Of a DNA stretch of 26,710 nucleotides, positions 1 through 7,905 are shown piece by piece. The stretch covers positions 1 through 26,710 of the forward strand of contig DFFO01000056.1 of the NCBI GenBank assembly GCA_002369255.1. Direction: 5' to 3'. A program made the position numbers and the translations under genes. The notes beneath the pieces are model-generated. The model was not told the DNA's origin and made no database searches. It worked only from the letters and a program-made list of their open reading frames with translations. The first letter of the stretch is position 1. Every line of letters starts with the position of its first letter. The DNA comes from Lachnospiraceae bacterium UBA3774. Its GTDB lineage: Bacteria; Bacillota; Clostridia; Lachnospirales; Lachnospiraceae.

Positions 1-1529
1 ACGTCGGCATCGGTCATGATAATAATCTTGTTGTAGCGGAGCTTGGATATATCAAAGTCCTTATGGATACCGGTTCCGAACGCCGTTATCATCGTTTTGA
101 TCTCGGCGTTTCCGTAAATCCTGTCCTCTCTTGCCTTTTCAACATTCAAAATCTTTCCTCTGAGCGGAAGGATCGCCTGCGTGGTACGGGTACGCGCTTC
201 TTTCGCGGAGCCTCCCGCGGAGTCACCCTCGACTATGAATATCTCGCAGTTTTCGGGGTTTTTGTCCGAGCAGTCGGCCAGCTTTCCGGGAAGCTTGAAT
301 GATTCGAGAGCCGTCTTTCTTCTTGTAAGATCTCTCGCTTTTCGAGCCGCCGCGCGAGCGCGCTGGGCAAGCACCGCCTTTTCAACGATAAGCTTTGCAA
401 TAGCGGGATTTTGTTCGAGGAAATAAGTAAGCTGTTCGGATACTACTCCGTCAACTGCGCCTCTCGCTTCGCTGTTTCCGAGCTTTTGCTTTGTCTGACC
501 TTCAAACTGAGGATCCTCGATCTTTACGCTGATAATGGCGGTAAGACCCTCTCGAAGATCGTCTCCGATAAGATTATCTTCGTTGTCTTTAAGAAGCTTG
601 TTTGCCCTGGCATACTTATTAAAGGTGTTTGTAAGAGCGTTTCTAAAGCCTGTAAGGTGCATGCCTCCCTCAGGGGTGATGATGTTATTAACAAAGCTAA
701 ATACGCTCTCATTGTAGGAATCATTGTGCTGGAAGGCGACTTCCACATAGACTTTGTCTTTTTGACCCTCACAGTAAATAACCTTTTCATAAAGCGCGGT
801 TTTGCTCTTGTTGAGGTACGTGACAAATTCCTTTATACCGCCTTCGTAGTGGAAAACGTTTTCCTTTCCGTCCTTTACTCTCTCATCTTTTAAGGTTATT
901 TTTAAAGCCTTTGTCAAAAACGCTGTTTCACGCAGACGCTGTTTTAAAGTGTCATAATCAAACGTCGTCTCCTCAAAAATGGTATCGTCGGGAAGAAAGG
1001 TGACCTTTGTACCGGTCTTGTTTTTCCTGCACGGACGGACTACGGAAAGCTTTGAAACTACCTTTCCTCTTTCATAACGCTGCATATATACGTTGCCGTC
1101 GTTGAATATCTCGACTTCGAGCCAGTTTGAAAGCGCGTTTACTACAGACGCTCCGACTCCGTGAAGTCCGCCGGAAACTTTATATCCGCCGCCGCCGAAT
1201 TTACCGCCCGCATGCAATACCGTAAATACTACCTCTACGGCAGGAATACCGGCTTTTGCATGAATTCCGATAGGTATTCCGCGGCCATTGTCTTCAACGG
1301 TAACGGAACCGTTTTTATTCAACGTAACTTCAATCTCGCTGCAGTGCCCCGCGAGCGCTTCATCTACGGAATTGTCCACGATTTCGTAAACAAGATGATG
1401 AAGCCCGCGAAGAGACGTCGTTCCGATATACATTCCGGGACGTTTTCTTACTGCCTCAAGTCCTTCAAGAATCTGGATTTGGTCGGCACCGTAATCGTTT
1501 TCTACAGCGCCAAGATTTTCGTTGCTCAT
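1..1529 (-). CDS. gyrB: DNA gyrase subunit B, partial (C-terminal end beyond left edge)
   Basis: ATPase subunit of DNA gyrase, which with GyrA introduces negative supercoils. About 509 residues are present, from the ATG at 1529; the 3' end lies outside the window. The N-terminal GHKL ATPase domain shows the EIVDNSVDEA and DNGRGIP motifs and GGLHGVGASVVNALS. The TOPRIM domain shows EGDSAGGSA, and the window stops inside the metal-binding IMTDADVD motif. A GGAGAA Shine-Dalgarno sequence lies just upstream of the ATG. It follows recF by 17 bp with no DUF370/remB gene between, a gene often found there. Adjacency to recF, dnaN and dnaA favours GyrB over ParE. Confidence 0.97.
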   Translation of the reverse strand, partial: MSNENLGAVENDYGADQIQILEGLEAVRKRPGMYIGTTSLRGLHHLVYEIVDNSVDEALAGHCSEIEVTLNKNGSVTVEDNGRGIPIGIHAKAGIPAVEVVFTVLHAGGKFGGGGYKVSGGLHGVGASVVNALSNWLEVEIFNDGNVYMQRYERGKVVSKLSVVRPCRKNKTGTKVTFLPDDTIFEETTFDYDTLKQRLRETAFLTKALKITLKDERVKDGKENVFHYEGGIKEFVTYLNKSKTALYEKVIYCEGQKDKVYVEVAFQHNDSYNESVFSFVNNIITPEGGMHLTGFRNALTNTFNKYARANKLLKDNEDNLIGDDLREGLTAIISVKIEDPQFEGQTKQKLGNSEARGAVDGVVSEQLTYFLEQNPAIAKLIVEKAVLAQRARAAARKARDLTRRKTALESFKLPGKLADCSDKNPENCEIFIVEGDSAGGSAKEARTRTTQAILPLRGKILNVEKAREDRIYGNAEIKTMITAFGTGIHKDFDISKLRYNKIIIMTDAD

Positions 1530-1546
1530 TCTTTTCTCCGTTTTCT

Positions 1547-2635
1547 TTATATTTTAACTTCCAATACGTGACCTTTGTTTATAAAAAACGTTTTGTCGAT
1601 CTTAAACTTGTTGTCAAGCAGCTCCTCAAGCCCGGTGCAGGTAATGATCGTCTGAATACCCGCTATACCCGCCAGAAGTTTTTTCTGCCTGCTGCTGTCA
1701 AGCTCCGAAAGCACGTCGTCAAGAAGCAGTATCGGTGTATCTCCGGTCTTTTTTTTGATAAAATCTATCTCGGCGAGCTTCAGCGACAAAACTGCGCTGC
1801 GCTGTTGACCCTGAGAACCGTAGCTTCTTAGATTGCTTCCATTTACGGTAAAACACAAATCATCTCTATGAGGCCCGTATAAAGACATCTTTGCTGCTTT
1901 TTCCCGTGCCTGCATTGACAAAACGGTTTTTTCAAAATCTTCTGCGGAAACACTGGGGGTATAGGAAATTTTCAGATTTTCGTTTCCCCCGGTTATTCCT
2001 TTATGAATAAAAGAAACGTTTTCGTTTAATTCATCCGTAAAAACTTTTCGTTTTTCAATAATAACCCGACCGAATTCCACAAGCTTTTTATTCCACTCCG
2101 GCAGGGTATCTCCCAATAAAGGATTGTCTTCAAGCTGCTTTAAAAGACTGTTTTTCTGAAGCAGCACTTTATTGTAATTGATAAGATTGTAAGTATAAAC
2201 GCTGTCAAGCTGGCAAAGCTCAACGTCCATAAAGTTTCTTCTCTGCGCCGGAGCTCCTTTGATGATCGAAAGGTCCTCCGGGGAAAAGATCACTGCATGA
2301 ACTATGCCGAACAGATCCACAGCCTTTCTTATCGGTATTTTATCTACGGCAATACTTTTTTTTCCGCTCTTTCTTAAATGAATATCTATGCTGCGGGTGG
2401 TTTTTTCTTTTTCACAAACAAGCTCTATATGTGATTCTTCGTTTTCAAAGCTTATTATTTCTTTATCCTTTGCGCTTTTGTAGGATTTTCCCGCGGCGCA
2501 GAAAAAAACAGCTTCGATAACGTTTGTCTTTCCTTGAGCATTGTCACCGTAAAGAACATTTGTACCCGGAAGAAATTCAAACCATTCATCGCCGTAATTT
2601 CTGTAATTTGAAAGCTTCAACGACCGGATAATCAT
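1547..2635 (-). CDS. recF: DNA replication and repair protein RecF
   Basis: SMC-like ATPase that loads RecA at single-strand gaps with RecO and RecR. The 362 residues are normal for the family. Walker A is GDNAQGKT (about residues 30-37), the ABC-type signature is SQGQQRSAVLSLKLAE, and Walker B is ILLLDDVLSELD near residue 310. The start overlaps the stop of yaaA by four bases (ATGA), so translation is probably coupled. It is the fourth gene of the dnaA-dnaN-yaaA-recF-gyrB run and lies 17 bp upstream of gyrB. No promoter of its own was seen. Confidence 0.96.
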   Translation of the reverse strand: MIIRSLKLSNYRNYGDEWFEFLPGTNVLYGDNAQGKTNVIEAVFFCAAGKSYKSAKDKEIISFENEESHIELVCEKEKTTRSIDIHLRKSGKKSIAVDKIPIRKAVDLFGIVHAVIFSPEDLSIIKGAPAQRRNFMDVELCQLDSVYTYNLINYNKVLLQKNSLLKQLEDNPLLGDTLPEWNKKLVEFGRVIIEKRKVFTDELNENVSFIHKGITGGNENLKISYTPSVSAEDFEKTVLSMQAREKAAKMSLYGPHRDDLCFTVNGSNLRSYGSQGQQRSAVLSLKLAEIDFIKKKTGDTPILLLDDVLSELDSSRQKKLLAGIAGIQTIITCTGLEELLDNKFKIDKTFFINKGHVLEVKI

Positions 2636-2838
2636 ACAATGCTTATTTCCTCCGAGTAAGCCTGTACTTTATCTCCGGGATAAAGCTTTCTTCCTCTGCG
2701 CTGTTCAGGGTTTCCGTTTACAAAAATCTCTCCCGACAATATCATATCTTTTGCATCAAGCCCCGTATCTGCTATTCCCACAGCTTTAAGCAATTGTCCC
2801 AATTTTATATATTCGTCTTTTATCTTAAATTCTTTCAT
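2632..2838 (-). CDS. yaaA: S4 domain RNA-binding protein YaaA
   Basis: Small stand-alone S4-domain protein of 68 residues, the usual size of YaaA between dnaN and recF in Firmicutes. The S4 fold is visible as the LGQLLKAVGIADTG helix region followed by GEIFVNGNPEQRRGRKLYPGD, the typical RNA-contacting strand and turn. Its exact role is unsettled in the family; binding to structured RNA or the ribosome is the general inference. It starts 5 bp after the dnaN stop with no clear Shine-Dalgarno sequence, which suggests translational coupling to dnaN, and it overlaps recF by 4 bp. Confidence 0.9.
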   Translation of the reverse strand: MKEFKIKDEYIKLGQLLKAVGIADTGLDAKDMILSGEIFVNGNPEQRRGRKLYPGDKVQAYSEEISIV

Positions 2839-2843
2839 AAAAA

Positions 2844-3944
2844 TCAGGCAATAAAGCTTATAGGCAAAATAAAGTAAATATAGGAATTATCATTATCCCT
2901 GATAAAGCACGGAGATTTTGCATTTACCATATATATATCGACTTCTTCATCATCTATGGCGCGAAGCGCGTCAGATAAAAATCTCGGATTAAAGCCTATT
3001 TTAAGGTCTTTTCCTTCTTTTTTGATCTCGATTTCTTCTTTCAGGGTACCTATAACGGTATTCATAGAAACGTCAAGTTTTTCGTCCGAAATATTCATGA
3101 CGATAGGTTTTTTGTCCGATTCTCTGACAAGCAAAAGCGAACGGTCGATCGATTCAAGAAAATCCTTTTTATTGACCGTCATTTTTACTTCATAGTCACT
3201 TGAAAGCATCTTATCTATCTTGAAGTATTCGCCCTCGATAAGTCTTGAAAGAACTACGGTATTTCCGAATTCAAAAACAACATAATTGTCGCTGAAGAAA
3301 ATATAGACGTCCTTTTCCGAATCTCCGGGGATGATTCTGCTTATCTCAAGAAGGGTTTTTCCGGGAATAATAACTTTCTTTTGTTTATAATTTTCCCTGA
3401 GTTTGATATTTCTGATGGATATTCTGTGTCCGTCAAGAGATACTACTTTAAGATTGTCTCCTTCGATTTCAAAAAGCTCTCCCGTCATGAGCTTGTTGTT
3501 GTCATTTTGGGCTACCGAAAAAATAGTCTGTCTTACTACGTCTTTTAACGTAAACTCAGAAATACAGATATATTCATTTGTTTCGATAGAGGGAAATCTT
3601 GTGAAGTCTTCTGCATTTTTTCCCTGTATATTGAAATTTGATTTTTCGCAGGAGATATTGATCACCTCGCCGACCTGGGCAATAGTGATATTTCCCTCCG
3701 GAAGCTTTCTTATGATGTCAGAAAAAAGCTTTGCGTCAACGGCAATGCTTCCTTCCTCGGAAATAATGCCGGAAACTTTTGTTTCTATGGCAAGCTCGAG
3801 ATCATTTCCGGTCATTTTGATTTCTTCATTTGCAGCTTCTATAAGAATGCAGGTGAGAATAGGCATGGTAGTTTTTGAAGAAACTGCTTTTAAAACTATA
3901 TTGGTTGCGTCAATAAGATCAGTTTTATTAAAAATCACTTTCAT
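2844..3944 (-). CDS. dnaN: DNA polymerase III beta subunit (sliding clamp)
   Basis: The ring-shaped dimeric processivity clamp that tethers polymerase to DNA. The 366 residues cover three clamp domains. Recognisable stretches are the N-terminal MPILTCILIEA and GNDLELAIE, the central SLDGHRISIRN, and the C-terminal IYFILPISF that forms part of the client-binding pocket. The start is set by the ATG at 3944 with AAAGGAAT upstream. It is separated from dnaA by a 243-bp AT-rich spacer carrying DnaA-box-like sequences. I found no convincing separate promoter there, so transcription from dnaA is the default assumption. Confidence 0.97.
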   Translation of the reverse strand: MKVIFNKTDLIDATNIVLKAVSSKTTMPILTCILIEAANEEIKMTGNDLELAIETKVSGIISEEGSIAVDAKLFSDIIRKLPEGNITIAQVGEVINISCEKSNFNIQGKNAEDFTRFPSIETNEYICISEFTLKDVVRQTIFSVAQNDNNKLMTGELFEIEGDNLKVVSLDGHRISIRNIKLRENYKQKKVIIPGKTLLEISRIIPGDSEKDVYIFFSDNYVVFEFGNTVVLSRLIEGEYFKIDKMLSSDYEVKMTVNKKDFLESIDRSLLLVRESDKKPIVMNISDEKLDVSMNTVIGTLKEEIEIKKEGKDLKIGFNPRFLSDALRAIDDEEVDIYMVNAKSPCFIRDNDNSYIYFILPISFIA

Positions 3945-4126
3945 AATAAATATTCCTTTCTTTTTATATAATATTAAAAGAAGTATTATCAGTAGTATTG
4001 TGAAAAAAGCTGAAAACAGTTAAAAACGTTTATGGTAAATACTTTCCAAAAAGAAAAACCTGTTTAAAAAAATGTTTATAAATGTTTGTAAAACGTGAGT
4101 TTTTAACAGCCTTTTTAATCAACAAT

Positions 4127-4193
4127 AAATCCACAAATTTATCCACTTGGGTTATCACCGGCAGCTGACATATTATTCACAGAATTATCAACT
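4127..4193 (+). promoter_or_regulatory. DnaA-box cluster in the dnaA-dnaN spacer (second lobe of oriC)
   Basis: The 3945-4187 spacer is AT-rich. Next to the dnaA stop codon it holds an exact TTATNCACA box, TTATTCACA at 4173-4181. TTATCCACT at 4139-4147 has one mismatch, and weaker matches are AAATCCACA (4127-4135) and TTATCAACT (4185-4193). All read in the same direction. In Bacillus subtilis the unwinding element lies downstream of dnaA beside such boxes, so the AT-rich stretch at about 3960-4130 is a candidate unwinding region. The boxes are seen in the sequence; the origin role is inferred. Confidence 0.6.
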
Positions 4194-5546
4194 GGGTGAG
4201 AGTTTTTTCTTTAATATTTCTATTTTATTTTTCAGCTCTTCGTCGGTCTTCATATCTTCGATAATTTTGTTTCTTCCGTGAATTACCGTAGAATGATCTT
4301 TTTTCCCGAGGACTCTCGCAATGGAAGTAAGAGAATCCGTAGTAAGCTCGCAGCACAGGTACATCGCGACATGTCTCGGAAAAGCAATATCTTTGCTGCG
4401 TTTTTCGGAAGCAAGGTCGGAAACCTTTATTCCGAAATGCTCTGCCACCACTTCCCGGATACGAAGAGAGGTGATTTCCTGCTCATTGTACATTGAAAGA
4501 TGGTCTTTTAAGGTTTCCTGAGCAAGTTCGAGATTTACTTCTTTATTATTCAGCTTTGAAAAAGCGATAACTTTCTTTAAAGCGCCTTCAAGCTCTCTGA
4601 TATTTGACTTGACTTTTGAAGCAATATAATTGATTACTTCGGCGTCGATATTATAATTTTCAATTTCTTCTTTTTTGCGCAGTATGGCGACCCTGGTCTC
4701 AAGATCCGGAGGCAATATTTCTACCGTGATACCCTGAAGAAATCTTGAAATAATACGGGTATCGATATTGTCGATCTCTTTCGGAGGCCTGTCGCTTGCA
4801 AAAACGATCTGTTTTTTTAATTCGTAAAGATGATTGAAGGTATTGAAAATTTCTTCCTGAATATATTCGCCTCCGCGCGAAAGAAACTGAATATCGTCGA
4901 TAAGAAGGATATCGGCGTTGCGGTACTTATCGCGGAAAGTGTAATTGTTTTTGTTGCGGATAGCTTCAAGAAGGTCGTTGTTAAAAGCTTCGCAGGTAGT
5001 ATAAAGAACTCTCGCGTCGGGATTGTTCTGTAATATAAAAAGAGCGATCGCGTGCATAAGATGGGTCTTTCCCAGCCCTACGCCGCCATGGATATAAAGA
5101 GGATTGTATAACTCGCCGGGAGATTCGGCAACGGCAAGAGAGACTGCCTGGGCAAATTTGTTACTGTTTCCGACGACAAAATTGTCAAAGGTATAAACGG
5201 GATTGAGACGGTTTCCATTCATGGTAATGAAGGAAGACATAGTCTTTTGTGTGTGAGGAAGTCTTGAATCACTTTCGGTGATCAGAATAATATTGCAGTT
5301 GATACCGGTAATATATTCAATGGCGCGCTGAAGATAAAATTTATATTTTTTGTCAATATAATCTATACCTCTGCGATCGCCGGGGTAGATCACGTAAAGT
5401 GTATTATCCGAAAAAGAATCCGGGCGAAGCGGAGTAAGCCAGGTCTTGTAGGAAACGGCCGGAACATCCTGATCTTGTTTCAAAGCCTGCAAAATAGCGG
5501 TCCATCCGGAATTTATATCATTAAATAATTTCGCGTTGTCTGCCAT
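4188..5546 (-). CDS. dnaA: Chromosomal replication initiator protein DnaA
   Basis: Initiator ATPase that binds DnaA boxes and melts oriC. It has 452 residues in the usual four domains: an N-terminal helicase/partner domain (about 1-85), a short linker, an AAA+ domain with Walker A GGVGLGKTH and Walker B LLIDDIQFL, and a C-terminal DNA-binding domain. The DnaA signature appears as GKKDHSTVIHGRNKI, in place of the more usual GGRDHTTV form; the substitutions are conservative. The Arg-finger region reads ISRFLQG. An AAGGGG Shine-Dalgarno sequence precedes the ATG at 5546. DnaA boxes upstream overlap its probable promoter, consistent with autoregulation. Confidence 0.98.
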   Translation of the reverse strand: MADNAKLFNDINSGWTAILQALKQDQDVPAVSYKTWLTPLRPDSFSDNTLYVIYPGDRRGIDYIDKKYKFYLQRAIEYITGINCNIILITESDSRLPHTQKTMSSFITMNGNRLNPVYTFDNFVVGNSNKFAQAVSLAVAESPGELYNPLYIHGGVGLGKTHLMHAIALFILQNNPDARVLYTTCEAFNNDLLEAIRNKNNYTFRDKYRNADILLIDDIQFLSRGGEYIQEEIFNTFNHLYELKKQIVFASDRPPKEIDNIDTRIISRFLQGITVEILPPDLETRVAILRKKEEIENYNIDAEVINYIASKVKSNIRELEGALKKVIAFSKLNNKEVNLELAQETLKDHLSMYNEQEITSLRIREVVAEHFGIKVSDLASEKRSKDIAFPRHVAMYLCCELTTDSLTSIARVLGKKDHSTVIHGRNKIIEDMKTDEELKNKIEILKKKLSPS

Positions 5547-5622
5547 AAAAACCCCTTTTTCTTAAAGCAAAAAGTCATTAAAAAAGAGCATACATATAAA
5601 AAGGGCAATATAACCCCTTATG

Positions 5623-5651
5623 ATTATAATTTATCAATGATAAAAAGGCAA
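5623..5651 (-). promoter_or_regulatory. Probable dnaA promoter
   Basis: On the minus strand a perfect -10 TATAAT (5628 down to 5623) lies 17 bp from TTGCCT (5651 down to 5646), a 4/6 match to the -35 consensus. Transcription would start near 5616, giving a leader of about 70 nt before dnaA. The DnaA-box cluster begins only 17 bp further upstream, so DnaA could modulate it. This is a pattern match only. Confidence 0.55.
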
Positions 5652-5659
5652 TGAATTTT

Positions 5660-5850
5660 GAAAAAAGTTATCAACAAAAAAAGCGTTATATGTGAATAAC
5701 GCGTGGATAAATTTGTGAAGAATCTTAGCGAATAGTGGAAAACAAGTGAATAAATGTGGATAAAAATAATAAAAACCGCATAATATGAACAAAAATCCGG
5801 TGCATAACTCTGAAAATGTGAATTATTACAAAAATATAACAATTATTTCA
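5660..5850. other. Replication origin oriC, main DnaA-box cluster
   Basis: This non-coding gap between divergent dnaA and rpmH (5547-5947) is AT-rich and crowded with DnaA boxes. Exact TTATNCACA matches on the minus strand lie at 5691-5699 and 5755-5763, the latter being the strong form TTATCCACA. Single-mismatch boxes lie at 5668-5676 (plus strand, TTATCAACA), and on the minus strand at 5702-5710, 5745-5753, 5799-5807 and 5817-5825. Weaker copies are near 5714 and 5734. An A/T-only-like stretch at 5821-5852 borders the last box. Flanking genes on both sides point outward, as expected at an origin. Confidence 0.9.
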
Positions 5851-5866
5851 TTACGGTAAAAACCGC

Positions 5867-5895
5867 TTGACGAAAGGCCCCGCGATAACTATAAT
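5867..5895 (+). promoter_or_regulatory. rpmH promoter (near-consensus)
   Basis: TTGACG at 5867-5872 and a perfect TATAAT at 5890-5895 are separated by 17 bp, a 5/6 plus 6/6 sigma-70/sigma-A match. Transcription would begin near 5902 and reach the AAGGAGG ribosome site of rpmH at 5931. Such strength fits a ribosomal protein gene beside the origin. Confidence 0.85.
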
Positions 5896-5947
5896 AACAA
5901 AGCTATGGCAAAAGCCTTAATTTTTCCGGAAAGGAGGAAAGACAGTC

Positions 5948-6082
5948 ATGAAAATGACGTTCCAGCCTAAAAAGAGATCGCACGCAAAAGTTCACGGTTT
6001 CAGAGCAAGAATGGCTACTTCATCAGGCAGAAAGGTTCTGTCGGCCAGAAGAGCAAAAGGAAGAAAGAAAATTGCCGTTTAA
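5948..6082 (+). CDS. rpmH: 50S ribosomal protein L34
   Basis: A 44-residue, highly basic protein of the large ribosomal subunit. It begins MKMTFQPKKRSHAKVHGFR and ends in ARRAKGRKKIAV, the invariant L34 pattern. AAGGAGG at 5931-5937 lies 10 bp before the ATG. It is the first gene on the right arm of the origin and is followed immediately by an intrinsic terminator whose stem includes the last two bases of the stop codon. Confidence 0.97.
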   Translation: MKMTFQPKKRSHAKVHGFRARMATSSGRKVLSARRAKGRKKIAV

Positions 6083-6110
6083 GCTGCGAAATAAAAACGC
6101 AGCTTTTTTT
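6081..6110 (+). terminator. Intrinsic terminator or attenuator between rpmH and rnpA
   Basis: AAGCTGCG (6081-6088) pairs perfectly with CGCAGCTT (6098-6105) around a 9-nt A-rich loop, and a run of T's continues to 6110. It overlaps the rpmH stop codon. It would separate abundant L34 mRNA from lower expression of rnpA and the genes behind it. Confidence 0.8.
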
Positions 6111-6128
6111 GACCGGCAAAATTTGTCA

Positions 6129-6473
6129 ATGAAAGAGTACGTTTCATTAAAGAAAACAGAGGATTTTGGACGGGCTTACCGGCAGGGTAAGTCTTACGGG
6201 AACAAGCTTCTCGTCATTTATTATTTCGAAAGAGGCCAAAATCCGGAGGTCAGAGTAGGAATCTCTGTCAGTAAGAAGGTCGGAAACAGCGTCGAAAGAC
6301 ATAAGATCAAAAGACAACTGAAAGAATGTTTCCGAACCCGCCTTGATTGGTGGAAGGATGGGATAGATGTGGTTGTCGTCGCCCGTCGAGAGATAAAGGA
6401 TAAAGATTATAACAAAATTTTGGAGGCGCTTGTAAGCGCCGGCATTCATCTTGGCATTTGCGATCCGCGTTGA
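6129..6473 (+). CDS. rnpA: Ribonuclease P protein component
   Basis: Basic protein subunit of RNase P, which assists the catalytic RNA in 5' maturation of tRNA. From the ATG at 6129 it has 114 residues, normal for the family. It shows the start MKEYVSLKKTEDFGRAY, the central RVGISVSKKVGNSVERHKIKR (the RNR-type signature, here with His in place of Asn), and a C-terminal helix. No good Shine-Dalgarno sequence precedes this ATG. An in-frame TTG at 6072, with AAGGAAG upstream, would add 19 residues and overlap rpmH by 11 bp. That extension would be encoded by the terminator hairpin, so I prefer the ATG. Confidence 0.93.
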   Translation: MKEYVSLKKTEDFGRAYRQGKSYGNKLLVIYYFERGQNPEVRVGISVSKKVGNSVERHKIKRQLKECFRTRLDWWKDGIDVVVVARREIKDKDYNKILEALVSAGIHLGICDPR

Positions 6474-6501
6474 CGATTTTCCCGAAAGGGAAGGTTTTTA
6501 T

Positions 6502-6714
6502 ATGAAAAAGGTCTTAATAAAGCTTATTCGCTTTTATCAGGTACATATCTCGCCGCACAAAAGATCGGCGGCGTGCAAATATTTTCCTACCTGCTCGCAG
6601 TACGCAATAGAAGCGATATCCAAATACGGCGCTTTAAAAGGCGGCGCACTCTCCGTCTGGAGAATCTTAAGATGCAATCCCTGGTCCAAAGGCGGTTATG
6701 ATCCGGTTCCGTGA
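6502..6714 (+). CDS. yidD: Membrane protein insertion efficiency factor YidD
   Basis: Small membrane-associated protein of 70 residues that helps YidC-dependent insertion. The family core is clear: an N-terminal amphipathic segment (KLIRFYQVHISPHK), CKYFPTCSQYA, the GGALSVWRILRCNPW block and the terminal GGYDPVP. GGGAAGG upstream of the ATG at 6502 sets the start, 28 bp after the rnpA stop. The conserved order rnpA-yidD-yidC supports the call and suggests one transcript. Confidence 0.95.
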   Translation: MKKVLIKLIRFYQVHISPHKRSAACKYFPTCSQYAIEAISKYGALKGGALSVWRILRCNPWSKGGYDPVP

Positions 6715-6733
6715 TTGATTACCGGAGGTATTT

Positions 6734-7897
6734 ATGAAATTTAAGTTATTGACCGCTGCATCAACATCCGCGGAGACTACCGCTGCAGCAGAAACCACAG
6801 CGGCCGCGACGGGTCTTTCCTATGCACTTTCCACAGAGGCCGGAGGCGTGGGAACGTGGCCGATAATAGGCTGGATAGCTACGCTGTTCGGCTTTCTTAT
6901 GAGGGGTATTTACCTGCTTTTTAGCAGCATGAATATTTACAGCATCACTTTGTGTATCGTGGTATTTACCATCGTTACGAAGATGCTTCTTCTTCCCCTG
7001 ACTATCAGACAGCAAAAATCATCAAAGATCCAGGCGCTTATGTCGCCGGAAATACAGGCTCTGCAAAAGAAATATGCAAACCGCAGAGACCAGGCTTCAA
7101 TGGCAAAAATGCAGGCCGAGCAGCAGCAGATCTATGAAAAGTACGGCGCATCCATGCTTTCGGGATGTCTGCCCTCGCTGATTCAGCTGCCCGTACTGTT
7201 CGCCCTTTATCCCGTTATCATGTATTTCGGAGCTTACGTTCCCGAAATCATCGAGCTTAATAAACAGGATCCGGAAATGGTAAAATCATTCTTTACCCTT
7301 TTCGGTTCGATAGATCTTTTGTCATCACCCTGGTCGGCAACGAATTTTTCAAATCTCTTCGGAAATCTTGCATGGCTCATTCCGATTCTTTCCGGCGCAC
7401 TGCAGTTTTTGTCAGTAAAAATGACGTCGTCGCTTACTCAAAACAATAATGCCGGCGGAGACAATCCCGCTGCCGGAAGCATGAAGATGATGACTTATTT
7501 TATGCCGCTCTTTTCGGTATATATCTGCTTCACGCTGCCTGCTTTCCTCGGTGTTTACTGGGTAGTTCAGTCGGTAGTGATGATTATTCAGCAGTTCTTT
7601 ATTAACAGACACTTCAGCAAGATACCCGTTGAAGACATCATCAAGGAAAATATAGCAAAGGCAAACAAAAAGCGCGCAAGAAAGGGCCAGCCGCTTATAA
7701 ACGAAAAAGAGGCTCTTAAAAAGATCAACCAGCCTACGGCCGATCCTGCCGAAAAGACAAAAGAAGAACTTGAGGAAAGAGACGAAAAAATGAAAGCTTC
7801 TACCGATTATTACAACAGCAGAAGCGCGGCCCCCGGTTCTCTTGCCGCCAAAGCAGGCATGGTAAGAGATTACAACGAACGACACAAACAGAAATAG
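6734..7897 (+). CDS. yidC: Membrane protein insertase YidC/Oxa1 (SpoIIIJ type)
   Basis: Inserts and folds inner-membrane proteins. It has 387 residues with five predicted membrane spans at about 42-63, 67-89, 145-168, 211-230 and 251-290, the Gram-positive layout without the large proteobacterial periplasmic domain. The basic C-terminal tail (about 295-387) is suited to contact ribosomes. Two oddities are visible. Residues 8-26 are an Ala/Thr/Glu low-complexity stretch, with no lipoprotein signal. The Arg usually found before the PLT motif of the second span appears as Lys83 (TKMLLLPLT), which keeps the charge. GGAGG precedes the ATG; jag follows after 8 bp. Confidence 0.95.
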   Translation: MKFKLLTAASTSAETTAAAETTAAATGLSYALSTEAGGVGTWPIIGWIATLFGFLMRGIYLLFSSMNIYSITLCIVVFTIVTKMLLLPLTIRQQKSSKIQALMSPEIQALQKKYANRRDQASMAKMQAEQQQIYEKYGASMLSGCLPSLIQLPVLFALYPVIMYFGAYVPEIIELNKQDPEMVKSFFTLFGSIDLLSSPWSATNFSNLFGNLAWLIPILSGALQFLSVKMTSSLTQNNNAGGDNPAAGSMKMMTYFMPLFSVYICFTLPAFLGVYWVVQSVVMIIQQFFINRHFSKIPVEDIIKENIAKANKKRARKGQPLINEKEALKKINQPTADPAEKTKEELEERDEKMKASTDYYNSRSAAPGSLAAKAGMVRDYNERHKQK

Positions 7898-7905
7898 AGG
7901 ATATT

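Noticed and set aside
411..893. 160-codon plus-strand frame
   Set aside because: Lies opposite clearly conserved gyrB codons and resembles nothing recognisable.
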